Below, one piece after another: positions 1-7,610 of a stretch of DNA of 32,343 bases; position 1 is the stretch's first letter; every line of letters begins with the position of its first letter. The notes below the pieces were generated by a model. It did no database searches. It was given only the letters and a program-made list of their open reading frames with translations, and was not told the DNA's origin. The stretch covers positions 1 through 32,343 of the forward strand of contig JAGVNX010000055.1 in NCBI GenBank assembly GCA_020053055.1, given 5' to 3'. This DNA comes from Candidatus Iainarchaeum sp. (GTDB lineage Archaea; Iainarchaeota; Iainarchaeia; Iainarchaeales; GCA-2688035). A program made the position numbers and the translations under genes.

Positions 1-67
1 CCACTTAAAATAATTAGGAATTAGAAACAATTAAAAAACAAAGAATTAGTTAAAAATTAGCTGTGCA

Positions 68-1828
68 TTATCCTGCTCCGCCACCGCCTCCGCCACCTCC
101 GCCGCCGCCTCCCCCTCCTCCAAATCCGCCTGAGCCAGAAGTTCCGGATGCTGATGCAAATGCAGTTGAAAAGCTTCCTATGCTTGTTCCAATGCTTCCA
201 AAATCTGCTGCTGAAAATGCCCCCGCAACAAACATGCTTGAATGAAATTCTCCTTGGTAATCCTTGAAAACAAGGTTCATGGCTTTCTGCACTTTTTTTG
301 CTTCTCCCAGAGGAATGCTGTAAACAAGGTATTTTTCCCACAAGATAATGGCATCAGGCGGCATGTTTTTCAGGTTGCTGAAATCATGCAGGAATCTTTT
401 TAGCTTCATCCATTTTGCAAAATGCTCTGCGCCTTTTTCAGTCCTGTTCGGCAGGGAATTGGGAAAAATCACTGGCAGAAAAATTGCTTCAATTAGCGGC
501 GCAATAAGCAAGACAGGGCTGATTAAAAAAGAGGCTATTGCAACGATTGCGGTTCCGATTAAATATGCTTTGACTGCATTTTGTTTTGAAAAAAAATCCA
601 TTTTTTCTGCTTCTTCTTTTACGCTGTTTTGCCATTCTTGCGCCCAATGATATGATTTTTCCCTTTTTTGTTGAATATAAAATTTTAATTCTTCAAGAGA
701 AACAATGTTTGGCGTTTCGTCTTTTTTTAATGCTTTCAAGAATCCAAATTTTTTTTCAATGCCCTGTTGTGCAGCATCTTCAAGCAGTTCCAAAACCATT
801 TTTTCGCTCAAAGGCAAATCCGCTGTCTGTCCGTTTGCAATGTGAATATTGAATTTATCTTTTCCTGTTTTTTCAAGCTTTAATTTTCCTTTCAGGCACA
901 AGTGTAAAATTTCCCCCGTTATCTGCCCAAAATCGGGTTTTTTTGAAAACTGGCTGATTAATGATTTTACTATTGCAGGGCTGTAATCAAAAGGAATTTC
1001 CCGTTCATAAATTGTTTCATCAAAAATTTTTGGCTCTCTTCCCCATTTGTGCCAGCAAAAGGCAAAAACAATTAATTGCACTGCAACAAGCATTATTGCA
1101 AAAACCGGCAATAATGCCGCAAATTTTTTTTGCGCTTGTTCTTGCAGTTCCCAGTTTTTTTCCTCTTCAATTATTTTTTCCAGCCCCGCCTCATTTTTTA
1201 CAACAGCGTTTGTTGTTGCTGGCAAATATTTTCTTGGAAAGGCAATTCTCAATTCAACCCATTGCCTTGCAGGAATGCTAAATGCCTGGAAAATAATTTT
1301 TTTGTTTTCAAGCATTGCAATTTTTCCGTTCAAGGCAGGATGGCCCCAGCTGTAAACTTCGTTTGCATCAGCAACCTTGCTAGGCAGCTCTATTGTTCCT
1401 GTTATTTCCCTCAATGGCTTTTCCCAGCCATTGCCCCAGATTTTCCAATAAAATTCTGCAACATCATTGTAAGCAGTGACTGCCTTTTCCAAATCGTATT
1501 TTATTGTAAAAATTCTTTTTTCGTTGCTTGCAGAAAAATGCCAGGTTAGCCTGAAATCGTTTCCCTGCGGAGTTTGCTCAAATTTCAGGGGCTTGCTGCC
1601 TTCAAAAACCTGCAGGTTTGTTACTTCCCATTGGCCATACTCAAAGTCCCTGTAGGCAAAAGTGTAATCCCCTGAAAAATTAAAGGTTATTTTTTCCTCT
1701 GCATGGACAAGTCCATCGGGAGAAATTTTCATATTTATTTCTGCTTTTTCCAGTGAATAGTTTTTTGCTGAAGCAAAAGCGCAGAGCAGAATAAGCGCGA
1801 AAAAGAGCAGAAAAAGTTTGCGATTCAT
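68..1828 (-). CDS. DUF2207-family membrane protein with polyglycine tail
   Basis: The N-terminus is a signal peptide or anchor (MNRKLFLLFFALILLCAFASA) followed by an extracytoplasmic beta-rich domain of about 200 residues. A transmembrane segment follows near residues 235-258 (LLPVFAIMLVAVQLIVFAF), then a cytoplasmic region and a hydrophobic hairpin near residues 415-450. The protein ends in a run of about 15 glycines encoded by a GC-rich tract, unlike the AT-rich surroundings. Signal peptide, large outer domain, central helices and Gly-rich tail match DUF2207 predicted membrane proteins, whose function is unknown. Length (586 residues) is normal for the family. The ATG start directly precedes the signal peptide. 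It is monocistronic and lies downstream of ftsY on the same strand. Family confidence is good; no function is assigned. Confidence 0.8.
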   Translation of the reverse strand: MNRKLFLLFFALILLCAFASAKNYSLEKAEINMKISPDGLVHAEEKITFNFSGDYTFAYRDFEYGQWEVTNLQVFEGSKPLKFEQTPQGNDFRLTWHFSASNEKRIFTIKYDLEKAVTAYNDVAEFYWKIWGNGWEKPLREITGTIELPSKVADANEVYSWGHPALNGKIAMLENKKIIFQAFSIPARQWVELRIAFPRKYLPATTNAVVKNEAGLEKIIEEEKNWELQEQAQKKFAALLPVFAIMLVAVQLIVFAFCWHKWGREPKIFDETIYEREIPFDYSPAIVKSLISQFSKKPDFGQITGEILHLCLKGKLKLEKTGKDKFNIHIANGQTADLPLSEKMVLELLEDAAQQGIEKKFGFLKALKKDETPNIVSLEELKFYIQQKREKSYHWAQEWQNSVKEEAEKMDFFSKQNAVKAYLIGTAIVAIASFLISPVLLIAPLIEAIFLPVIFPNSLPNRTEKGAEHFAKWMKLKRFLHDFSNLKNMPPDAIILWEKYLVYSIPLGEAKKVQKAMNLVFKDYQGEFHSSMFVAGAFSAADFGSIGTSIGSFSTAFASASGTSGSGGFGGGGGGGGGGGGGGGAG

Positions 1829-1901
1829 GGATTAATTAAAGCAATTTGTTTTTTTAATTTGTTTTGTTTGGCGATAAAATAGCAGGTTCGAATGTTTTTC
1901 A

Positions 1902-3242
1902 TTAAAAAATTTTGTTCAAAACAAATTCTGGATTGAATTTTTCCAAATCCTTGTATTCTTGCCCTGTTCCGACAAACAAAATTGGTTTTTTCAATTTGTA
2001 TAGCAAGCTTATTGTTGTTCCGCCTTTTGCGTCGCAATCAATTTTTGTCAGGATAAAACCGTCAATTCCGATTGCTTTATGGTATTCTTCTGCCTGTTGC
2101 AGCAATGCCTGCCCTGTAAAGCTTTCTCCCACATAAATTTTCAAGTCTGGCTTTGCGACGCGGACAATTTTTTTTAATTCTTCCATTAAATTTTTGTTTG
2201 TTTCCTGCCTTCCTGCAGAATCAATCAGAACCACGCCGATTTTTTTTGCTTCCGCGGCTTTTATGGCATCAAAAGCAACTGCGGCCGGGTCAGCGCCATA
2301 GTTGTGCTTTACTACCCTAATGCCAAGTTTTTCCGCGTGTTTTTCAAGCTGTTCAATTGAAGCTGCCCTGAAAGTGTCTGAAGCAGACCAGATGCATTGT
2401 ATCTTGTTGTTTTCAAAAAATTTTGTCAGCTTTGCAATGCTGGTTGTTTTTCCGCTTCCATTCGGCCCCAGCAAAAGAATTTTTAGCGGCTTATGCTGGT
2501 TTGCCATTTCAAGCAAATCCACTTGTTCTGTTTTCATCATTTCAAGAAGGATTTCCCTGATTTCTTTTTTAATTGCCCAGTCAATGCCAAGGGAAGCCGG
2601 GATTTTTTTGCCCGCGATTCTTTTGCGCATTTCTTTTGTTATTTCCTGTGCAGTGCCCTGTTCAACATCTGCTTCCAAAAAAGAAAGTTCCAGTTCTTCA
2701 AGCAGTTCTTCCAAATCTTTTTCTTCGATTGTAATTTCGGCCCTTAATAAGCGCTTTACCGTGCCGCCAATGCCAATTTTTGCCTTTAATTCGCGTTTTT
2801 TTTCAAAAATCTTTGGAATTCCAAAAAAAGATTTTTTTTTCACAATTGTTGTTTCTGGTTCTTCTCTTGGTTCTTCTTTTTCAATATTCGGAGGCTCAAA
2901 CTCTTTTTTTTCGGTTTCAAATTCCGGTTCTTTTCTTTTTTCAAAAATTTTTTCTTCTGTTTTGCCTTCTTTTTTTTCTTCCTGCTGCACTTCTTTTTCT
3001 GCGTCTTTCCAGATTTTTTCCTCTTCACTTAGGCGTTTTTCAAGTTTTTCCTTTTCCTTTGCCTCTTTTTTTGGTTTTTCAAAAACAGTTTTTTCAACAG
3101 GTTTTGCAATTGGCTCTTCACGCGCTTTAGGTTTTTCTTTTTCTTCTGCCTGTCCAAGAGCGCGTTCTTCGGTTTTTTTTTCTATTGCCTGTTTGAATTT
3201 GTCTGCAAAAGAAGAAATTTTTTTCTTTAATAATTCAAACAA
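1902..3242 (-). CDS. ftsY: Signal recognition particle receptor FtsY
   Basis: FtsY is the SRP receptor GTPase that docks ribosome-nascent chain-SRP complexes at the membrane. Visible motifs are the P-loop GPNGSGKTT (about residues 259-267), DTFRAAS, DSAGRQ (G3) and TKIDCDAKGG (G4 region), in SRP-GTPase order. A Lys/Glu-rich linker of about 120 residues precedes the NG domain and is longer than in many archaeal FtsY proteins. I moved the start from the track position (3263) to TTG at 3242. This gives MFELLKKKISSF, the usual FtsY opening, after a GGCGTGGT ribosome-binding sequence. It is the last gene of the ribosomal superoperon, 45 bases after prefoldin alpha, which is its classical archaeal position. 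Confidence 0.95.
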   Translation of the reverse strand: MFELLKKKISSFADKFKQAIEKKTEERALGQAEEKEKPKAREEPIAKPVEKTVFEKPKKEAKEKEKLEKRLSEEEKIWKDAEKEVQQEEKKEGKTEEKIFEKRKEPEFETEKKEFEPPNIEKEEPREEPETTIVKKKSFFGIPKIFEKKRELKAKIGIGGTVKRLLRAEITIEEKDLEELLEELELSFLEADVEQGTAQEITKEMRKRIAGKKIPASLGIDWAIKKEIREILLEMMKTEQVDLLEMANQHKPLKILLLGPNGSGKTTSIAKLTKFFENNKIQCIWSASDTFRAASIEQLEKHAEKLGIRVVKHNYGADPAAVAFDAIKAAEAKKIGVVLIDSAGRQETNKNLMEELKKIVRVAKPDLKIYVGESFTGQALLQQAEEYHKAIGIDGFILTKIDCDAKGGTTISLLYKLKKPILFVGTGQEYKDLEKFNPEFVLNKIF

Positions 3243-3287
3243 TTGACCACGCCTTAGCAGCAATAATAAGATCAGGTTTTTCTGGGT

Positions 3288-3755
3288 TTAACCATTTTTT
3301 GCCTTTTGTGCTTTCAACATTTCTTTCTGGGCTTCAATTTCGCCCATCCGAAGCATGTTTGATATTTCATTCATGCCCATTGCTGTTTTTTCCTGTTCTT
3401 TTGCAACAGTTTCAAGTTCTTTTTGCAATGCGTCTTTCTGGTTTTTCAAGTATTCCAAAGCATTTTTTGAATCAGCATTCTGCAAAATGCCCCCTGCAAG
3501 CCCTGTTTTGAATTTGTCATTGCTGTCAATCATTGCTTCAGCATAAACTCCTGCCCCCAAATCAACAAGTATTTTCTCGTTTTTCACGGCTTTTTTTATT
3601 TCATTCACGGCTTCTTCTGCAGTGTGTGCTTCAATAAAAAGCCCGTTCAGCTGCTGGCTTCTCTGCTGCAAAGCCTGAAACTTTGCTTCTTCATTCTTGT
3701 AAGCATTGACTAATTGCGCTCCGGTTAATACGACCTGTTTTTTTTCTTCAGCCAT
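3288..3755 (-). CDS. pfdA: Prefoldin subunit alpha
   Basis: The 155-residue protein has the prefoldin-alpha layout: an N-terminal coiled coil, a central beta-hairpin region (KILVDLGAGVYAEAMI) and a C-terminal coiled coil. Prefoldin is a hexameric (alpha2beta4) holdase that passes unfolded proteins to the thermosome. The start is ATG after the ribosome-binding site AGGTGATTTT. It sits between rpl18a/LX and ftsY, the conserved archaeal order, only 4 bases after the LX stop codon. The tail is Lys/Ala-rich. The family assignment rests on both sequence pattern and synteny. Confidence 0.92.
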   Translation of the reverse strand: MAEEKKQVVLTGAQLVNAYKNEEAKFQALQQRSQQLNGLFIEAHTAEEAVNEIKKAVKNEKILVDLGAGVYAEAMIDSNDKFKTGLAGGILQNADSKNALEYLKNQKDALQKELETVAKEQEKTAMGMNEISNMLRMGEIEAQKEMLKAQKAKNG

Positions 3756-3759
3756 AAAA

Positions 3760-3981
3760 TCACCTTTTTGCCTCGGATTCCTTTACTTCCTTAAGAACAA
3801 TTTTTCTCCTTGCCTTTTTGTGCTTTGAGCCAATAATGCAAAATGCCTTTTCAGCGGCATAATTCGCGTTGTGCGCTCTTATTGATAGAACAAATTTTTT
3901 TTTGCCCTGTTTTCCATCCACTTCGGCCAGAACATCAAAATTCTTCAAATCTTTTCCGCCAGAAATTTTATTGTTTGCCAA
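3760..3981 (-). CDS. rpl18a: Large-subunit ribosomal protein L18Ae (LX, L20a)
   Basis: This 73-residue basic protein matches archaeal LX/L18Ae: an FDVLAEVDGKQGKKKFVLSIRAHN-like N-terminal half, then AEKAFCIIGSKHKKARRKI and a short tail. It is a peripheral protein of the archaeal 50S subunit. The start codon is TTG, read as Met, preceded by GGGGGATTAAA. It lies 15 bases after the aIF6 gene and 4 bases before prefoldin alpha, exactly the expected order. Nothing is unusual except the TTG start. Confidence 0.9.
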   Translation of the reverse strand: MANNKISGGKDLKNFDVLAEVDGKQGKKKFVLSIRAHNANYAAEKAFCIIGSKHKKARRKIVLKEVKESEAKR

Positions 3982-3996
3982 TTTAATCCCCCATTT

Positions 3997-4659
3997 TTAA
4001 TCTCCGCTTAATCCGTCATCAATTTTCATCATTTCAATGCCAGTCGTGTGCAATCCTACCATTGCTGCCTTGCTGTTTGCAACCATGCAGTTTCCGAGAA
4101 AAGCATCGCCATAATTTGCAGTTGAAAGGCTTCCCTGCAATTTGAAAAAATTTTTTGCTTCCCTGAATTCTTTTTCGGACGCGTTTGCGTTCATTGCAAA
4201 ACCCTTGTTTGTTGCAACAACACAGCTTCCAATTAAATCGCTTCCGGCAATTTTGCAGTCTTTCAATTTAATTTTCAAAAAATCTTCTATCTGGCCTTTT
4301 GCTTTGCCCTTTATTGTGGAAGAGCAGATTCCTTTTGAATCGTTTGCTTCCAAAAGGTTTCCTATTGCACTAATGCCTGCAAGCTTTTTTATCCTTAATC
4401 CAGTGGATTTCAAGCCGTCAATTTCTTTTTCTGAAACAATTCCTCCGACTACAAACCCGTGGCTATTGCCTGCTGCTACTATCCCGAGCAAAGAGCTTTC
4501 CGCAAGTTTTGCCTCAATGATTTCAATTCCAAACAAATTCGCAAGGCCCTTTGTTTCCTTTGGGCTTGTGCCATGAGGCAGCAAGCCAATTTTTTCAGTG
4601 ATGCAGCAGAAAACTCCCACATATGGGCTTCCAAGAATGCTTTTTCTAACAAGGTCCAT
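3997..4659 (-). CDS. eif6: Translation initiation factor 6 (aIF6)
   Basis: aIF6 binds the 50S subunit and prevents premature association with the 30S. The 220-residue protein shows the repeated pentein-fold units of the family, with recurring patterns such as SLLGIVAAGNSHGFVVG, SDLIGSCVVATNKGF and AFLGNCMVANSKAAMVG. Length is normal. The ATG start at 4659 follows GGGGATTGTCCA. It lies between rpL31e and LX in the conserved gene string. The C-terminus (GIEMMKIDDGLSGD) is typical. Confidence 0.95.
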   Translation of the reverse strand: MDLVRKSILGSPYVGVFCCITEKIGLLPHGTSPKETKGLANLFGIEIIEAKLAESSLLGIVAAGNSHGFVVGGIVSEKEIDGLKSTGLRIKKLAGISAIGNLLEANDSKGICSSTIKGKAKGQIEDFLKIKLKDCKIAGSDLIGSCVVATNKGFAMNANASEKEFREAKNFFKLQGSLSTANYGDAFLGNCMVANSKAAMVGLHTTGIEMMKIDDGLSGD

Positions 4660-4693
4660 TGGACAATCCCCAAAATTTCAAAAAAAAAGCCAA

Positions 4694-5146
4694 TTATTTT
4701 GTGCCTCTTTTAATCGCCATTTTTTCAGCTTCTTTTTCGACTTCCCGTTTTTCCTCTTTTTTCTTTTCAGCTTCTTTTTCCTGTTCAGCCTGTTCTTTTG
4801 TTTTTTCTTTTTTTTCTGCGAATGCCTTTTTTTCCTCTTTTTTTTCCTGTTTTTTCTCAGGCAATTTTTCATCAGGCAGCAATACCCTCAAAATTCCTTC
4901 TTCAAGAACAGCTTTCACCTTTATTTTTCTCGGCACATGTTCAATGCCCCTGTTCCAAACAAGCTCATTTACCCTGTTTGAAACAAGAACATTTTTTTCC
5001 AAAACCCTGAAATGCTTTTTCATGAATGCTTTCAGGATATTAATTGCCTTGCTGGCCCTGTTAGTCCTGGGTTTTTCATAGGCCTTGACAAGAGGCACAA
5101 TATATTCTCTTTCAATTTTTTCAGATTTTTTTTCCTGTTTTGCCAT
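4694..5146 (-). CDS. rpl31e: Large-subunit ribosomal protein L31e with charged C-terminal extension
   Basis: Residues 1-95 are L31e: EREYIVPLVKAYEKPRTNRASKA followed by AFMKKHF and VNELVWNRGIEHVPRKIKVKA. L31e lies near the peptide exit tunnel on the 50S. The remaining 55 residues are an almost pure Lys/Glu/Ala tail that ordinary archaeal L31e (about 90 residues) lacks. The reading frame through the tail is open and ends in AIKRGTK, so this does not look like a frameshift. ATG start after AAGTGATTTTTA. Neighbours are L39e (18 bases upstream) and aIF6 (34 bases downstream). Confidence 0.92.
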   Translation of the reverse strand: MAKQEKKSEKIEREYIVPLVKAYEKPRTNRASKAINILKAFMKKHFRVLEKNVLVSNRVNELVWNRGIEHVPRKIKVKAVLEEGILRVLLPDEKLPEKKQEKKEEKKAFAEKKEKTKEQAEQEKEAEKKKEEKREVEKEAEKMAIKRGTK

Positions 5147-5164
5147 TAAAAATCACTTAAAAAT

Positions 5165-5422
5165 TCAATTCCTTTTTTTCTTCAATTTTTTCTTTGTCTT
5201 GGGCTTCATGCGCCGCTTTTTCAAGCTTTCAAGCTTCTTGTTCTTTGTCCTGAACATATGCCCCATTTCAACATTTTTCCAGTGCCTCTTCTGCTTTGGA
5301 TTCCAGATTCTCTCCCCGGCTTTTTTCAAAATCCAGACAGGCGCATTAGTCAATCCAGGGCCGATTTTTTTCCTTGAACTGATTAAAAATTCCTTAAACT
5401 CAGAATCCTTATTGCTTGACAT
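5165..5422 (-). CDS. rpl39e: Large-subunit ribosomal protein L39e, extended
   Basis: The core APVWILKKAGERIWNPKQKRHW corresponds to the L39e signature PVW(V/I)..KT..R.....KRRHWR. L39e lines the peptide exit tunnel and is normally about 50 residues. This one is 85 because of a longer acidic N-terminus (SSNKDSEFKEF) and a Lys-rich C-terminus. Position between PDCD5 and L31e is the conserved archaeal location and supports the call despite the divergent ends. ATG start after GAGGATTTTTTT. A run of 15 A (coding strand) separates it from the PDCD5 gene. Confidence 0.85.
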   Translation of the reverse strand: MSSNKDSEFKEFLISSRKKIGPGLTNAPVWILKKAGERIWNPKQKRHWKNVEMGHMFRTKNKKLESLKKRRMKPKTKKKLKKKRN

Positions 5423-5445
5423 AAAAAAATCCTCTTTTTTTTTTT

Positions 5446-5718
5446 TTATCTTCGCTTAATGCTTATTTCCCGCTTAACAGATAATTTTTCCAACAATTGT
5501 TTTATTTGCACATCATCAATTTTTCCAGTTATTCTTCCGCTTCTGGCCAGATATAGAATTGCCTGAACTGCCTTGTAATACAATTCCCGGTTAACAAGCT
5601 TTACATTGCCAAGCCGCATTTTTGCTTCCTGAGTCAAAGCCATTTTTAGGCTTTCTTCCAATTGTTCCTCAACTTTTTCCTGCTTGGCTTCCTCGTTTGC
5701 TTCGCCTGCTTCATTCAT
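5446..5718 (-). CDS. PDCD5-family DNA-binding protein
   Basis: This 90-residue protein of the archaeal PDCD5/TFAR19 family shows the characteristic three-helix core: LTQEAKMRLGNVKLVNRELYYKAVQAILYLARSGRITGKIDDVQIKQLLEKL. Family members bind DNA, and their cellular role is not settled. Unusually little basic N-terminal sequence precedes the core; instead there is an acidic segment (NEAGEANEEAKQEKVEEQ). Its ATG overlaps the last codons of rpS19e by 8 bases, implying translational coupling. PDCD5 sits downstream of S19e in many archaea. Confidence 0.9.
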   Translation of the reverse strand: MNEAGEANEEAKQEKVEEQLEESLKMALTQEAKMRLGNVKLVNRELYYKAVQAILYLARSGRITGKIDDVQIKQLLEKLSVKREISIKRR

Positions 5719-6304
5719 TTGTTTCGCCTTCCGGCTTTTTTTTCTTTAAAACTTTTTTTTCAGTCTTCTTGGCAGGCGCACCCCCGATTTTTCTAAGCTC
5801 TTCCTTGACTTTCCTTTCTTCAACTTCCCTTTTTGCCCGTTCCCTTTCCTTTTCAGCTTTTCTTTCTGCAGCATGGGCTTTTTCATCTTCTGTTATCCTT
5901 AAGGCCTCTTTTGCCATCTTATCCAAAAACGCATGGCCTTTTGCAGAAACAATTCTTCCCCCGGTTTTGTTTTTCTGCACAAAACCAAGTTTTTCCAATT
6001 CCTGCAGGCAAACCCTAATAATTTTTCCACCGGATTTCCTGAACACTGGCGGCGCAACACCCCTGTTTTTTCTTCCGCCATAATAAGTTCTCAGCCTTTG
6101 CGTTCCAATCGGCCCGTCCTTCAAAATCCTGTAAAGAATGCTTGCAAGCCTGAAATTCCACCAGTCTCTTTTATGCGGCGCCCTTTCCCTATGAGAGCCT
6201 GTCTTGATAAACAATGCCCATTCAGGAGCATTTACCCTGAGCTTTTCAAATTCCAGTGCAACTGCTTCCACAAGCTTTGCGGGAGCAACATCAAACGCTT
6301 TCAA
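5711..6304 (-). CDS. rps19e: Small-subunit ribosomal protein S19e with charged tail
   Basis: The S19e core covers about residues 1-145: FDVAPAKLVEAVA, APEWALFIKTGSHRERAP, DWWNFRLASILYRIL, GPIGTQRLRTYYGGRKNRG, RKSGGKIIRVCLQELEKLGF and GGRIVSAKGHAFLDKMA. S19e is needed for 30S maturation. A Lys/Glu/Arg-rich extension of about 50 residues follows the core. I moved the start from GTG 6319 to TTG 6304, giving MKAFDVAPAK, because GGAAGGTGG lies 4 bases upstream and the family starts a few residues before DV. The spacer upstream of this gene carries a hairpin. Confidence 0.93.
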   Translation of the reverse strand: MKAFDVAPAKLVEAVALEFEKLRVNAPEWALFIKTGSHRERAPHKRDWWNFRLASILYRILKDGPIGTQRLRTYYGGRKNRGVAPPVFRKSGGKIIRVCLQELEKLGFVQKNKTGGRIVSAKGHAFLDKMAKEALRITEDEKAHAAERKAEKERERAKREVEERKVKEELRKIGGAPAKKTEKKVLKKKKPEGETNE

Positions 6305-6328
6305 TATTCCACCTTCCACCTTTCGGTG

Positions 6329-6360
6329 TTTTTTTGCTTAACCTTTCGGAAGCAAAAAAA
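6329..6360. other. Hairpin upstream of rps19e
   Basis: The 11-base arms TTTTTTTGCTT and AAGCAAAAAAA are perfectly complementary around the 10-base loop AACCTTTCGG. The hairpin lies in the 100-base gap between rnp4 and rps19e, just upstream of the S19e ribosome-binding site. It could be a terminator for the sigma-rnp4 transcript, a processing site, or a leader structure. The sequence does not decide between these. Confidence 0.5.
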
Positions 6361-6404
6361 AAGAATTTTTTAACTTAATACTAATCTCTTGAAAAACAAT
6401 CTTT

Positions 6405-6731
6405 TTAAACCCTGCTTTTTTGTTTCCCTGGGTTTGTTTTTCTTTCAAAATTGCATTCAAGGCATTTTATTTTCAGCAATCCTTCAATTTTTTCAATTTT
6501 ACAATTTTTCCCGTTTTTTAAGAACGCTCCGCATTTTTTGCAGAATTTTTGTTTCAATTCCTGTGGAATTCTTGCCCTGTTTCTCGTGCTTATTTTGCGC
6601 GCAAATTCAATGCATTTTTTTGCAAATTCAGGTTTTTTTTCAAACTCTTCTTCTGCCAATTCAAACAATCTGCAAATCCTTTCCAATGCAATTTTTTGCA
6701 CAAAATTTTTGTTCGGCTTCATTTGAATCAT
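6405..6731 (-). CDS. rnp4: Ribonuclease P protein component 4 (Rpp21/Rpr2 family)
   Basis: The 108-residue basic protein carries the zinc ribbon CKKCGAF...IKCLECNF (two CxxC pairs about 25 residues apart), preceded by the helical ALERICRLFELAEEEF and KCIEFARKISTRNRARIPQELKQKFC, a typical archaeal Rpp21 pattern. It is a protein subunit of RNase P, which removes 5' leaders from pre-tRNAs. It begins 10 bases after the stop of the sigma-like gene, so the two are very likely co-transcribed. It precedes rpS19e, matching common archaeal order. Start is ATG at 6731; a second in-frame ATG lies three codons later. Confidence 0.92.
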   Translation of the reverse strand: MIQMKPNKNFVQKIALERICRLFELAEEEFEKKPEFAKKCIEFARKISTRNRARIPQELKQKFCKKCGAFLKNGKNCKIEKIEGLLKIKCLECNFERKTNPGKQKSRV

Positions 6732-6741
6732 TTTTGCATTT

Positions 6742-7530
6742 TTATTCTGTTTTAAGTATCCTATGGAGGCTATTTTTTGCTTTTTTTTCCCAGTTCCGCA
6801 CTGTTTCTATGCTAATTCCAAAAGCACTTGCTACTGTTTCAAGGGATTCTGAAATGCCTGTTCCAATTCCATAACGCATTTTGATGACTATTCTTTGATT
6901 TTCGGGCAGTTCCATTAATGCTTTATACAGCCTGCGCCTTTGTTCAAACAAAATTGCTTTCTGTTCCGGCCCCCTTGTTCTGCTTGGCAGTGCATTCCAA
7001 AACCAGTCTTTTTCTTTTTCTCCTCTTTCAATAATCTGCACTTCTCTTTTACTCCTATATGCATACCTTTGCGATGCATTGCGCATGCAAAATCTCCAGT
7101 AATTAGTAACCCAGCTGTCAAGGCGCACATTTCTTTTTGGGTCAAACCTTTCAGCAGTTGCTATTGAGCCGTCCATACAGGCATCATATAACATTTCAAG
7201 AGGAACTCCTATTCTAAGATATGGTTTTGCAAGACTTAAAAATAAACGCTCGTGTGTTTGAAACACAAGGAACACGTTTTTCAAAAGTGCAGGGTCAATG
7301 GCAGGCAATGTTTCTATTGTCGGGCGCAGTGCGTGCCAGTTTTGAATCCCAAACTTAAGACCAATTCTTCTTGCTGTTGTTGTAGGAATTCCTTCTTGCT
7401 GTGCAAGTGCCAAGACTCTTTGAGGAGTTATTTTTCCTTGTTGAGCTAACAAGCCCTCAAAGTTCGCGTTTCTTTTTGCAGTTCTCTGTTGCCTCAATAT
7501 ATCTGCTGAGCTTTTTTTTCTTATCCTCAT
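6742..7530 (-). CDS. Sigma-70-like factor (regions 2 and 4) in an archaeal context
   Basis: The 262-residue protein has the layout of a bacterial sigma factor. Residues 83-158 resemble sigma region 2: LFLSLAKPYLRIGVPLEMLYDACMDG, then ERFDPKRNVRLDSWVTNYWRF, like the 2.2-2.4 stretch of RpoD. Residues 196-258 resemble region 4: LMELPENQRIVIKMRYGIGTG followed by the helix-turn-helix SLETVASAFGISIETVRNWEKKA. The linker (about 160-195) is short, so a full region 3 seems absent. Residues 33-61 look like an additional HTH (ITPQRVLALAQQEGIPTTTARRIGLKFGI). Archaea initiate with TBP/TFB, so a role on archaeal RNA polymerase is not established; it could equally be a DNA-binding regulator derived from sigma. 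It is followed after 10 bases by rnp4 and preceded by a tRNA-Gly gene. Family call is firm; function is open. Confidence 0.85.
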   Translation of the reverse strand: MRIRKKSSADILRQQRTAKRNANFEGLLAQQGKITPQRVLALAQQEGIPTTTARRIGLKFGIQNWHALRPTIETLPAIDPALLKNVFLVFQTHERLFLSLAKPYLRIGVPLEMLYDACMDGSIATAERFDPKRNVRLDSWVTNYWRFCMRNASQRYAYRSKREVQIIERGEKEKDWFWNALPSRTRGPEQKAILFEQRRRLYKALMELPENQRIVIKMRYGIGTGISESLETVASAFGISIETVRNWEKKAKNSLHRILKTE

Positions 7531-7610
7531 TCAAAAAACAAGTATTGCTTTTGCTTTTTATTCATAGCGTTTTTTTTGATTTGGCATTCAAAAAATATTT
7601 GAAAAAGCAA

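Noticed and set aside
63-127. Proline-rich ORF or GC-rich island at the left edge
   Set aside because: It is the antisense of the polyglycine tail of the DUF2207 protein.
2302-3246. 314-residue Ser/Phe-rich ORF on the plus strand
   Set aside because: It is the antisense shadow of the Lys/Glu-rich ftsY; composition is explained by complementing AAA/GAA codons.
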